Source: an uncultured Prevotella sp.
GTDB lineage: Bacteria; Bacteroidota; Bacteroidia; Bacteroidales; Bacteroidaceae
Length of the DNA stretch: 19,337 nucleotides
NCBI GenBank assembly: GCA_938028745.1
Contig: CALIZL010000067.1
Coordinates: forward strand, 1-19,337
Reading direction: 5' to 3'
In this document: piece after piece, positions 1-7,308 of the stretch
Position numbering within the stretch: position 1 is the first letter of the stretch
How the letters are laid out: the number at the start of each line of letters is the position of its first letter
Notes under the pieces: model-generated
Seen by the model: the letters and a program-made list of their open reading frames with translations, nothing else
What the model was told of the DNA's origin: nothing
Databases searched by the model: none
Translations under genes and position numbers: made by a program

Positions 1-39
1 ATTTGTCGTTCAGCATATTATGCCATTTGTTAATCGATT

Positions 40-496
40 TTAGTGGACACTAGTGAAATGGAATAAAGGAGCATCAAACCTATATACATTATTTGCAAGG
101 TTTGTGAATCTATTATGGCAGTCATAATATTCATTACCCCATCCATAATGTCTTTCATTTTTCATGTCCACATCAATATATTTTTCCTATTTACAAATAC
201 GTCACCTCCATATATTGGCTGATTGCAAAGAAAATAAAGCATATTAGTTTTTTTATAGAGAACCTTGATGTCTTTAGTGTTTAAACAATATCTCCGCAAA
301 ATATCTGATGTTTGATAAACAATTCCATTATAAGGATATGCGATGTCTGCCTGACTTGAACGAAGCATATTGTCGGCATCCATAATAGTTTTTTATCAAT
401 ATTTGTATCAGAATCCCAATTTGCAGTAATTGGTGTATTTATTAGTAGGCGATTCATGAATTGTATTTTCGATTTATAATAGGTTATGAAACACAA
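40..496 (-). pseudogene. Frameshifted glycosyltransferase remnant
   Basis: Three minus-strand segments in three different frames read as consecutive parts of one protein. The first (about 496-385) contains QFMNRLLINTPI and NWDSDTNIDKK. The second (about 383-180) contains MDADNMLRSSQADIAYPYNG, then YQTSDILRR and a YGGDVFVNRKN stretch. The third (about 190-40) contains ERHYGWGNEYYD, a VYRF segment and a PLFHF end, with TAA at 42-40. The order 'W-D-[ST]-D ... YPY-[DN]-G ... GG-x-F-x-N ... GWGNE' resembles the nucleotide-sugar-binding and acceptor-side motifs of a galactosyltransferase-related / GT2-like family used in polysaccharide synthesis. That assignment is from motif memory. At least two frameshifts are needed and no clear N-terminus was found beyond 496, so the gene appears dead. 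The region is AT-rich relative to the bat genes, consistent with a decaying or acquired surface-polysaccharide gene. A sequencing error is less likely because two independent shifts are required. Confidence 0.6.
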
Positions 497-602
497 GAGC
501 TAAATTGCGGATATGTTATATTTGATGCAAAAATAAGAAAAGTGTTTGAAATAAAGCATGGGGTAACATTGTTTAACGCTTTATGTATTAAAGTAGCAAG
601 TG

Positions 603-638
603 CGAATTTATAAGATTCTCTTTTTAAGAGCAAATTCG
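603..638. repeat. Nested inverted repeat (hairpin)
   Basis: An outer stem CGAATTT/AAATTCG (603-609 with 632-638) encloses an inner stem CTCTT/AAGAG (618-622 with 626-630) with a 3-nt loop. It lies between the outer-membrane protein stop at 760 and the glycosyltransferase remnant. It could form a transcript hairpin, but neither strand has a convincing T-tract after it, so it is not called a terminator. Nothing else was recognised in 497-759. Confidence 0.4.
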
Positions 639-759
639 GATGTCCTACAACTATGCCGAACTCAGGTTGTATGAAATAGTTTACCAGCCGCGGAGGTTGT
701 GCCTAAATCACTGATGCGCTATTGAATATGAAGGAAATAGGTAAGTGGGTGAGGTATCC

Positions 760-3672
760 TTATTTCTTACCTCCCACATTCATCTTATAAATAGCATGTA
801 GCATGATGTAGTGGGGGATAGTGTTGTAGCGTATCTCGCTCTTTCCTTGACCATTCACTTGATAATCTACGCTCTTAAGTTGATGGAAAAGGTCGAACGC
901 TTCGAGTTTCACGGCAAATCTACCTTTCATGAAGCTTTGAGTAACGTACGCATTGCACATCAAGTTGTTGGTATTAATCTGCTCATCGGCATAGCCTCTG
1001 CGGCTAAACATCTTGAGGTCCATTCCCATTTCCAATCCCGTTTTCATGCTATACGAACCGATGAAGCCATATTCGTAGTCGTAGGTGTTGAAGGGTGTAA
1101 AGCCCTTACGGGTACTATTGACGTTTCGCCATGAGAGCTGTCCCATCAAACTCAAGCTTAAGGTTTCTTTTTGGTACTTCACTTCCAGGTATTGGCGGGT
1201 AGTGTGGTTGTTCACTTTGCTCAATACGCTACTCGTTTGTCCCGCAACTCCCGTCAAGTCTACATTGTGGTCGTAGTTATATTCTGTTTCGGTGAATAAG
1301 TTGAAGTATTTCATGCTATCCAACGGAACATTATAATAAATTTCGCTATGTGCTGACCAGTTGCCGTTTACGTTCTCGGGTTTATAAGTATATACCCCCG
1401 TTTGTGGGTCGTAGATGAACCCGTTTGCCACGGCATTGTGCGTTTCTTGAATACCGAAGTAGATGGAAGGTAAATTGTATCGTCTATTATGCTTATCGCT
1501 AAATCTTATTCCCAATGAACTCTGTCTGCCATTTTTTAAGTTCGGATTTCCCAATGAGATGGCTAAAGGGTTGGAGTCGTCGCGGCGGTCAATCAACGAA
1601 TACATATCGGGAGTAGTGGTTGTCGAATTACCCCACGCCACAAATTCATATTCATTATGAATCAATTGACCTGAAAAGTTTATTTGTTTGATCCAATTAC
1701 TCTGAGAAATGGCTTTTGTTACCGGTTCACTTCTATAATCCAATTGTTCTTTTTTATAGCTTAGAGGCGTAAATACGCCAAATGTAAAGGAGTTTTTTCC
1801 TTTTCTTTTCATATAATGTACACCAAGTACTCCCATATGTTGTTTACTCATATAGTAGCCTGTATAACTATTATTGAGGTCTAACGAACGTAATAGGGAA
1901 TCTCGCGTAGAAGGCAAACTTCCAATACTATGGTCTTCATTTTTCCACTCTTGCAAGCGGTCTAATCGATATTTGTTGTTGTTTCGATAATTGCCAGCTT
2001 GCCTGTATTCATACCCGGTGATGATGTTAAAGCCTGAAGGGAGAACAAATATGTACTGAGGATTAAAAGTATATGAATAGGTATAAGAAGGTGATTTATC
2101 ATATCGATTGCGAGAATCTTTCTTTCCCGCCTCCTGGAGGTAGTCTAATCGGTATTTGCTGAAGTTATAATTCTTGATGTTTTCGTATGTGCTTTTGACT
2201 TGAACTCCTATTCTGTCACCCGATTTTAAAGGCTTTCCCAAGTATATATCCAATGCTGAACTGAGTGTATGACCATTGCCGAGCGTTTGAGATAATTGCC
2301 TATTTATGCCTTTATAGGTGGAGAGTTGTGGAAGGGGGAGCGTAAAAGCAGAGTCAAGGATAGCTTCTGTTGACCCTAAACTCTTGGGGTCTGTCTGGAA
2401 AGCGGCAGACTTGTCTGTACTGAAGTTATCAAACTTGTTATAATTCAACCACAGCATAGCCATAAGTTGGTATGACTTATTGACATGAAACTGATCATTT
2501 AGTTCATAAATAGTATTCTTGGTGGTACTATTGTTAATGCGTCGTGTAAAGTTGTTGTTAGCGGTACCCAAGAAAGATTCAGCTGCCGTGTGTGTGATAT
2601 TATGGGTGCTGAGCCATGAAACACTTGTCGATAGACTATTATTTACCGTGTTCTTCTCGTTACTGTTGGCAAAGTTTAGACCGATGGTCTTTCGGGTTAC
2701 TTGTCCTTTTGGCAACTTGGTAGGATTCCAGTCGCCCTTCTCGCCTGGCTTTCGGTCTTCGTTTACGTTGTTGATATTGGCAAAGGTAGAGACTTGTATG
2801 CGTGGTGTAAAATACAAGCCGAACAACTTGAGGGCGTATCTACTATTGGTTCCACCCGCAATGTCGGCATTACCGATGAAGTTTTTCTCGTATTGTTTCT
2901 TCAGTTGAATATCCATCACGTAGTCTTTTTTCTCTACGTCAATGCCCATAGCTTGGCTCTTTTCGGTGCTCTTTTCAAACACTTTGAGGTCTTTAACGGT
3001 GTAATTGGGCAAGTTTTCGATGAGTTGTTTGTTGTTACCCTTGAAGAAATCCTTTCCGTTGAGTGTGAGGTAATCGAGTTTACGGCCATTAATGAAAATC
3101 TCACCATTGCTGTTCATCGTTGCTCCAGGCAGTTGTCTAATGAGCGCATCTAGCATACTACCTTCGGGAAGGTTGAAGGCCTCGGCATTAAAGACAATGG
3201 TGTCGCCTTTGTTAATCATTTTGATTTTGGTACTCTTCACCACTACTTCGCCCAAGTTATGTTCCACATCTTCCATTCGTTTTCGTTTCAGGGTAAGGTC
3301 TTTCAAGTCAATTACTGTTGCACGAGTCTTGAAGCTAATCTCATGATTGTAGTAAGTGGTTTCGTATTTGGGATTTTCCACCTTGATGATATATTTGCCT
3401 TCGGATACCTTGGGTGTCATAAAGAAATAGGCTTCCGGGTGAATGGCATTCCTGTTCCAAGTCTGTGTGGAACAAGAATCAATAACCGTGCTATCAGGAG
3501 CCATCAAGGTTATCTTACTATCGACGATGGCAAGGCTTGTAAAACTATCTACCACGCGCCCGTACATTTTCATTTCGCGTGTTTTTTTAGAAGTGGTTGA
3601 ATGCTGTTGTGCAAATGATTGCTGAGGCAAAGCCAGTATCATGGATAATAATATTCCCAAAAGTTGTTTCAT
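760..3672 (-). CDS. Outer-membrane beta-barrel protein (TonB-receptor-like)
   Basis: A 970-residue exported protein. Residues 1-21 form a signal peptide ending SFA|QQ, so a signal peptidase I site; there is no lipobox cysteine. Residues about 35-130 read as a carboxypeptidase-regulatory-like beta-sandwich (GRVVDSFTSLAIVDSKITL is the usual opening). Residues about 140-240 resemble a receptor plug (GEVVVKSTKIKM, then a LDALIRQLPGATMNSNGEIF stretch and NGKDFFKGN). The rest is aromatic- and Asn/Ser-rich with alternating hydrophobicity, typical of an outer-membrane barrel. It matches the general layout of the Bacteroidetes 'outer membrane beta-barrel family protein' group (OMP_b-brl_3 type). No TonB box was recognised, and the C-terminus ends in GGKK rather than an aromatic residue. 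There is no adjacent SusD partner, so this is not a SusC/SusD pair. The substrate is unknown. ATG at 3672 is chosen because the signal peptide begins there. The gene is followed by the glycosyltransferase remnant and is probably transcribed alone. Confidence 0.85.
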   Translation of the reverse strand: MKQLLGILLSMILALPQQSFAQQHSTTSKKTREMKMYGRVVDSFTSLAIVDSKITLMAPDSTVIDSCSTQTWNRNAIHPEAYFFMTPKVSEGKYIIKVENPKYETTYYNHEISFKTRATVIDLKDLTLKRKRMEDVEHNLGEVVVKSTKIKMINKGDTIVFNAEAFNLPEGSMLDALIRQLPGATMNSNGEIFINGRKLDYLTLNGKDFFKGNNKQLIENLPNYTVKDLKVFEKSTEKSQAMGIDVEKKDYVMDIQLKKQYEKNFIGNADIAGGTNSRYALKLFGLYFTPRIQVSTFANINNVNEDRKPGEKGDWNPTKLPKGQVTRKTIGLNFANSNEKNTVNNSLSTSVSWLSTHNITHTAAESFLGTANNNFTRRINNSTTKNTIYELNDQFHVNKSYQLMAMLWLNYNKFDNFSTDKSAAFQTDPKSLGSTEAILDSAFTLPLPQLSTYKGINRQLSQTLGNGHTLSSALDIYLGKPLKSGDRIGVQVKSTYENIKNYNFSKYRLDYLQEAGKKDSRNRYDKSPSYTYSYTFNPQYIFVLPSGFNIITGYEYRQAGNYRNNNKYRLDRLQEWKNEDHSIGSLPSTRDSLLRSLDLNNSYTGYYMSKQHMGVLGVHYMKRKGKNSFTFGVFTPLSYKKEQLDYRSEPVTKAISQSNWIKQINFSGQLIHNEYEFVAWGNSTTTTPDMYSLIDRRDDSNPLAISLGNPNLKNGRQSSLGIRFSDKHNRRYNLPSIYFGIQETHNAVANGFIYDPQTGVYTYKPENVNGNWSAHSEIYYNVPLDSMKYFNLFTETEYNYDHNVDLTGVAGQTSSVLSKVNNHTTRQYLEVKYQKETLSLSLMGQLSWRNVNSTRKGFTPFNTYDYEYGFIGSYSMKTGLEMGMDLKMFSRRGYADEQINTNNLMCNAYVTQSFMKGRFAVKLEAFDLFHQLKSVDYQVNGQGKSEIRYNTIPHYIMLHAIYKMNVGGKK

Positions 3673-3746
3673 CGTTATTAGCTGTTTTCTATGTCATTTA
3701 TAATAGATGATGAAGTCGTCTTGACTTTTAATATTTCTATAAATCG

Positions 3747-3796
3747 AGAGGAGTTTATTATCTTTGCAATGCTAAACCAAGATAATAACTCCTCTT
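3747..3796. repeat. 50-bp dyad between nadE and the barrel gene
   Basis: The right arm, read on the minus strand, is AGAGGAGTTATTATCTTG (3796-3779). The left arm on the plus strand (3747-3766) is the same sequence with one extra T at each of two places. The arms are 18-20 bp with a loop of about 12 bp. The dyad starts 15 bp after the nadE stop and lies 75 bp upstream of the barrel-gene start. On the plus strand the left arm contains TATCTTTG, a match to the Bacteroidetes -7 consensus TAnnTTTG. The minus-strand arm has TATCTTGG, one mismatch. It may end nadE transcription or regulate the barrel gene; there is no T-tract on either side. Confidence 0.5.
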
Positions 3797-3810
3797 GTGT
3801 ACATTATTGT

Positions 3811-5754
3811 TTATAGTTTATCGCACTCGTCGAGCCACATTTTGGCCGTTGCATCGCTGGGCATTCGCCAATCGCCACGCGGACTAAGGCTAACGCTACC
3901 CACTTTCGGTCCATCGGGCAGACACGAACGCTTGAACTGTTGGGCGAAGAAACGACGGAGGAACACCCTTAGCCAATGCTTTATCTCGTCGTCGGAATAA
4001 TGCTTGGCGCGTTGTTGCGGTGATGCGAAGGCATGACGAGCCATGATAAAGAGGCGTTGGGGTGTGAAACCGTGGCGCAAGAAGTGGTAGATGAAGAAGT
4101 CGTGTAGCTCGTATGGGCCTACGAGATCTTCCGTTTTCTGCTTGATGTTGCCAGCTTCGTCGGCAGGAATAAGTTCTGGCGAGATGGGCGTGTCGATGAT
4201 GTCGTAAAGCGTTTGGCAAGTAGCCTCGTTGTGCATGGTTTGTGCAACGTGGCGAACAAGGTGTTTGATGAGGGTCTTGGGGATACTTACGTTTACGGCA
4301 TACATGCTCATGTGGTCGCCGTTGTAGGTGGCCCAGCCCAATGCCAGTTCGGAAAGGTCGCCCGTCCCCACAACAATTCCGCCGAGTTTGTTGCCCAAAT
4401 CCATAAGAATTTGTGTGCGTTCGCGTGCCTGTCCGTTTTCATACACCACGTCGTGCACGGCCATGTCGTGACCAATGTCTTCGAAATGTTGGGTTACACT
4501 CTTGGCGATGTTGATTTCGTGGGTGGTTATTCCCAATTCGCGCATTAAGTCGATGGCGTTTCGGTAGGTTCGGTTGGTTGTACCAAAGCCTGGCATGGTA
4601 ACGCCGATGATGCCCTCGCGTGAAAGGCCTAGCTTGTCGAATGTGCGCACACATACAAGCAGGGCGAGTGTGGAGTCTAGTCCGCCACTGATGCCCAGCA
4701 CCACCTTTGAGGCATGGATGTGTTTAAGGCGTTGGGCCAAGCCCGACACTTGGATGTTGAAAATCTCCTCGCAACTGTCGTACATCTGTTCGTCTTGCGG
4801 CACGAAAGGCAAGGGGTCGATGGTGCGTTGCAGGGCGAAGGGCTTGTTGGTAAAGGGAGCTTGGGCCGTATGCAACAAGGCGGTGTGCCCGTGTTGGGCG
4901 TTAACGTAGGTGCTATTGGTGCGCCGTTCGGCACGAAGTTTAAAGATGTCTATCTCGGAAACGACGATTTGCGGCTCAAAATCAAAGCGTTTGTTTTGGG
5001 TTAGCAGTTTCCCGTTTTCGTAAATCAGGGCGTTTCCACCGTAAACCACGTCTTGTGTGCTTTCGCCAAAGCCGCATCCGCTGTACACATAGCCTGCCAT
5101 TGTACGGGCACTTTGCTGTGCTAGCAGACTTTTAAGGTAGGTGTGTTTGCCGATAAGCTCGTCGCTGGCCGAGAGATTGCAAACGATGTCGGCACCAGCA
5201 AGTGCCAAATAAGTGCCGGGGGGATTGGGCGCCCATACGTCTTCGCATATTTCTACGCCGAATTTTACGCCATCCGCGGTAACGAAGATTTGGCTTTGCG
5301 CTGTGAGTAGGGCTTGCTGACCAGCGTAGTGGATGGATGTTTCGTTGAGATGGTGGGTGGATGCGAACCATCTTTTTTCGTAAAACTCGCTGTAATTGGG
5401 CAGATAGGTTTTGGGAACGATGCCAAGGATGTGGCCTCTTTGAAAGACTACGGCGCAATTGAGCAAGATACTGTCTACTGCGACAGGCACGCCAACCACG
5501 GCAATGATGTCTAGCGTCTTCGTGTTTTCGAGCAGTGAGCCTACTGCTTGTTCGGCTTGCTCGATGAGTAGCTGCTGTGTGAAGAGGTCTTGACAGGTGT
5601 AGCCCGTGATGCCTAGTTCGGGAAACACCACGATTTCGGCTCCTTGTTCGTTGGCTTGCTTGATTTGCTGCTCTGTTTGTTCGGCGTTGAAATGGCAGTC
5701 GGCCACTTTAACAGCTGGAATAGCTGCCGCCACTTTGATATATCCGTGTTGCAT
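3811..5754 (-). CDS. nadE: Glutamine-dependent NAD+ synthetase
   Basis: A 647-residue cytoplasmic enzyme catalysing the last step of NAD+ synthesis: ATP-dependent amidation of nicotinate adenine dinucleotide, using ammonia released from glutamine. Residues 1 to about 290 are a carbon-nitrogen hydrolase (nitrilase-type glutaminase) domain. Its Glu-Lys-Cys triad is visible: E46 in VVFPELGITGYTC, K115 in GIVPKTYLPN, and C170 in GVEICEDVWAP. Residues about 325-620 are the NAD synthase domain, with the ATP-pyrophosphatase loop SGGLDS at 356-361 and the downstream GTGDLSELALGWAT segment. Length and two-domain layout are those of the long, glutamine-using NadE class rather than the short ammonia-only form. 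ATG at 5754 opens directly on the first beta strand (MQHGYIKVAAAIPAV). The 340 bp upstream are made almost wholly of short tandem repeats reaching to within a few bases of the start codon, so its expression signals are unclear. Confidence 0.96.
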   Translation of the reverse strand: MQHGYIKVAAAIPAVKVADCHFNAEQTEQQIKQANEQGAEIVVFPELGITGYTCQDLFTQQLLIEQAEQAVGSLLENTKTLDIIAVVGVPVAVDSILLNCAVVFQRGHILGIVPKTYLPNYSEFYEKRWFASTHHLNETSIHYAGQQALLTAQSQIFVTADGVKFGVEICEDVWAPNPPGTYLALAGADIVCNLSASDELIGKHTYLKSLLAQQSARTMAGYVYSGCGFGESTQDVVYGGNALIYENGKLLTQNKRFDFEPQIVVSEIDIFKLRAERRTNSTYVNAQHGHTALLHTAQAPFTNKPFALQRTIDPLPFVPQDEQMYDSCEEIFNIQVSGLAQRLKHIHASKVVLGISGGLDSTLALLVCVRTFDKLGLSREGIIGVTMPGFGTTNRTYRNAIDLMRELGITTHEINIAKSVTQHFEDIGHDMAVHDVVYENGQARERTQILMDLGNKLGGIVVGTGDLSELALGWATYNGDHMSMYAVNVSIPKTLIKHLVRHVAQTMHNEATCQTLYDIIDTPISPELIPADEAGNIKQKTEDLVGPYELHDFFIYHFLRHGFTPQRLFIMARHAFASPQQRAKHYSDDEIKHWLRVFLRRFFAQQFKRSCLPDGPKVGSVSLSPRGDWRMPSDATAKMWLDECDKL

Positions 5755-5760
5755 AAATTC

Positions 5761-5797
5761 TTTTTTGAGGAGTTTTTTTGAGGAGCTTTTTTTGAGG
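5761..5797. repeat. Three GAGGAG/T-tract units at the nadE start
   Basis: On the coding (minus) strand, three units of CTCCTC followed by A-tracts of seven, seven and six sit directly upstream of the nadE ATG. The unit is 13-14 bp. Homopolymers of this length are prone to slippage, and they occupy the expected ribosome-loading region of nadE. Confidence 0.7.
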
Positions 5798-5850
5798 AGT
5801 TAAGGGGTTAAGGAGTTAGGGAGTTAAGGAGTTATGGAGTTAAGGAGTTA
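5795..5850. repeat. 8-bp tandem repeat, 7 units of AGGAGTTA
   Basis: Seven consecutive 8-bp units start at 5795, 5803, 5811, 5819, 5827, 5835 and 5843. Units 1, 3, 5 and 7 are exactly AGGAGTTA; the other three differ by one base each. Confidence 0.9.
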
Positions 5851-5885
5851 AGCCAAATGCTTTGCGGTTTTCGTCAACCTGAATC

Positions 5886-6012
5886 CTAGGAGAACTAGGA
5901 AATCTAGGGAAACTAGGAGAACTAGGGAAACTAGAAAATCTAGGAGCACTAGGAGAGCTAGGAAAATCTAGAAAGGCTAGGCACGCTGGGGAAACGAGAA
6001 TATTTAGAAACT
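5886..6012. repeat. 9-bp tandem repeat, CTAGGRRAA family
   Basis: About fourteen units begin at 5886 (CTAGGAGAA, CTAGGAAAT, CTAGGGAAA and so on). All are 9 bp except one 10-bp unit at 5958-5967, and the last three or so are degenerate. The purine-rich half of the unit varies while CTAG is kept. Confidence 0.85.
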
Positions 6013-6039
6013 AAACACTGCTTTGTGGGCGTTAGCCAT

Positions 6040-6110
6040 CTTTTCACCTTTTCACCTTTCCCATCTTTTCACCCTTATAAGCCTTTTCACCTTTTCACCC
6101 TTTCACCTTT
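6040..6110. repeat. TTTTCACC repeat overlapping the Smr gene end
   Basis: Seven or so imperfect 9-bp units of CTTTTCACC type. On the coding strand these read GGTGAAAAG. The last units lie inside the final codons and stop of the Smr-domain gene, whose terminal residues VKVKG are encoded by the same motif. Confidence 0.7.
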
Positions 6111-7291
6111 ACCAACGTTGCTCCATACCCATATTCTTGGAACGAGGCATCTTGGTAAGTATAGCCTTTAAAGTGTCGGTTCAGTTCGTTGATGATGGCT
6201 TTTCGCAGCACGCCTTCGCCCTTACCGTGGATAAACACGATTTTAAGGCCGCGTTCGTTGGCGTGTTCTTTAAGTGTTCGGCGGAAAACTTCCAGTTGAT
6301 ATTGCAGAATATCGAGCGAATCCATACCTTGTGTAGTCTCTAAAATCTCGTGGGCATGCAGGTCAACCACCAATGGTTCATTAGTTTTGCGGTCGTGATG
6401 AGCGTGTTTGCCAGTTGCCGAAACTGCGCCTTTGGCAGACCGCGCATCTTGTTTCATCTTTTGTATGGCAGCCTTAGAGAGCATCTCCGTTTTCAGTTTG
6501 TCTGCATCAATCTCACTAACGGTCGGTTCGGCAGGCTCGTCGCCCTCGACGATGGTATAGAGCATAGCAGGCTCGTTGTAGAAAGGCGTTTCGGCAAAGA
6601 GATGTTGTTTGAACAGTTTAAGCGGCTCGATGTGAAGCTTTACGTCGATGGCAGGCTTGCGCACATAGCTTTTTTGTCTTTTGAAGGCAATGGCTTGGAA
6701 GGCCGATTGCTCAAAGCTGTTATAGTCTTCAGCGGCAATGGTTTCGAACGTAACCTTGGTGTTGGGTTCTATTTCGCCCTCGTTGCGCAGCATCCAGCTT
6801 TCGCCCTCGGCAGTGGCAAAGGCGTAACGCAGGTAATAATTGCTGTCGTTCACAAGCTCTACGGCCATTTTGGTGTGGCTCAACTGCCGTGCGTTTTCGG
6901 GAACGAAGGCCAGATACACGTTCAAACTGTTGCCGCCCACACGTTCTTCAACAGGCTTGCGAAAGGTAATTTCGCTGTCGGCCGGGTCTGTTTCGTACTC
7001 CGTTTCGTTGTCAGTTTCTTCGTTTTCGTATCCGCCACTTAGCAATGCCTTGATGGATTGCTTGCCAGGGGTGTCTTGTTGCGTGGTGTTCGTCTTCTGT
7101 TCGTTGGCTACCTTTGAGGTTTTGCCTTGCTTGCGGTCCAACTCCTCGTCTACAACCACCACCTCGTTGATGCTCATGGGTATCTCGAAACCGTCGGAAT
7201 CTTGTACCAACACGATGTTTTTTCCTTGGAAACCAGCCACGATACCGCCGCCCGTTTCGCTTAGAAACCTTACTTTATCTCCTTTTTTCAT
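6095..7291 (-). CDS. DUF2027 protein with C-terminal Smr domain
   Basis: A predicted soluble protein of 398 residues. The N-terminal 45 residues (MKKGDKVRFLSETGGGIVAG) look like a small SH3/KOW-like beta barrel. A charged, low-complexity linker follows at about 45-115, then the DUF2027 beta domain at about 120-240. The C-terminal Smr (small MutS-related) domain is at about 318-398, with the hallmark D-L-H-x-H (VVDLHAHE) and HGKGEG at 355-360. Smr domains bind or cut branched DNA or RNA; the function of this Bacteroidetes-specific combination is not known to me. The open frame extends further upstream, but ATG at 7291 is chosen because MKKGDKVRF is the natural start and the extension overlaps queA. 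It lies 17 bp after queA and probably shares its transcript. Its last codons and stop are part of a GGTGAAA repeat that continues downstream. Confidence 0.85.
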   Translation of the reverse strand: MKKGDKVRFLSETGGGIVAGFQGKNIVLVQDSDGFEIPMSINEVVVVDEELDRKQGKTSKVANEQKTNTTQQDTPGKQSIKALLSGGYENEETDNETEYETDPADSEITFRKPVEERVGGNSLNVYLAFVPENARQLSHTKMAVELVNDSNYYLRYAFATAEGESWMLRNEGEIEPNTKVTFETIAAEDYNSFEQSAFQAIAFKRQKSYVRKPAIDVKLHIEPLKLFKQHLFAETPFYNEPAMLYTIVEGDEPAEPTVSEIDADKLKTEMLSKAAIQKMKQDARSAKGAVSATGKHAHHDRKTNEPLVVDLHAHEILETTQGMDSLDILQYQLEVFRRTLKEHANERGLKIVFIHGKGEGVLRKAIINELNRHFKGYTYQDASFQEYGYGATLVKVKG

Positions 7292-7308
7292 AGTCTTGCT
7301 GTTTGGTG

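Larger units (their letters stand above)
5755..6094. other. Repeat-built spacer between the Smr gene and nadE
   Basis: This 340-bp gene-free stretch is almost entirely short tandem repeats. In plus orientation the order is: A-tract units (GAGGAG plus T-tracts), seven 8-bp AGGAGTTA-type units, about 35 bp without repeats (5851-5885), fourteen 9-bp CTAGGRRAA-type units, a 20-bp block GCTTTGTGGGCGTTAGCCAT (6020-6039), and TTTTCACC-type units that run into the Smr gene stop codon. No reading frame, promoter or RNA was recognised. The same modules in the same order occur between batA and batB. Confidence 0.75.

Noticed and set aside
2519..2908. Plus-strand open frames across the barrel, nadE, queA and bat genes
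   Set aside because: All are antisense shadows of well-supported minus-strand genes, with no independent motifs.
760..3672. SusC-type TonB-dependent transporter
   Set aside because: No SusD partner, no visible TonB box and a shorter plug-like region fit the general barrel family better than a SusC.
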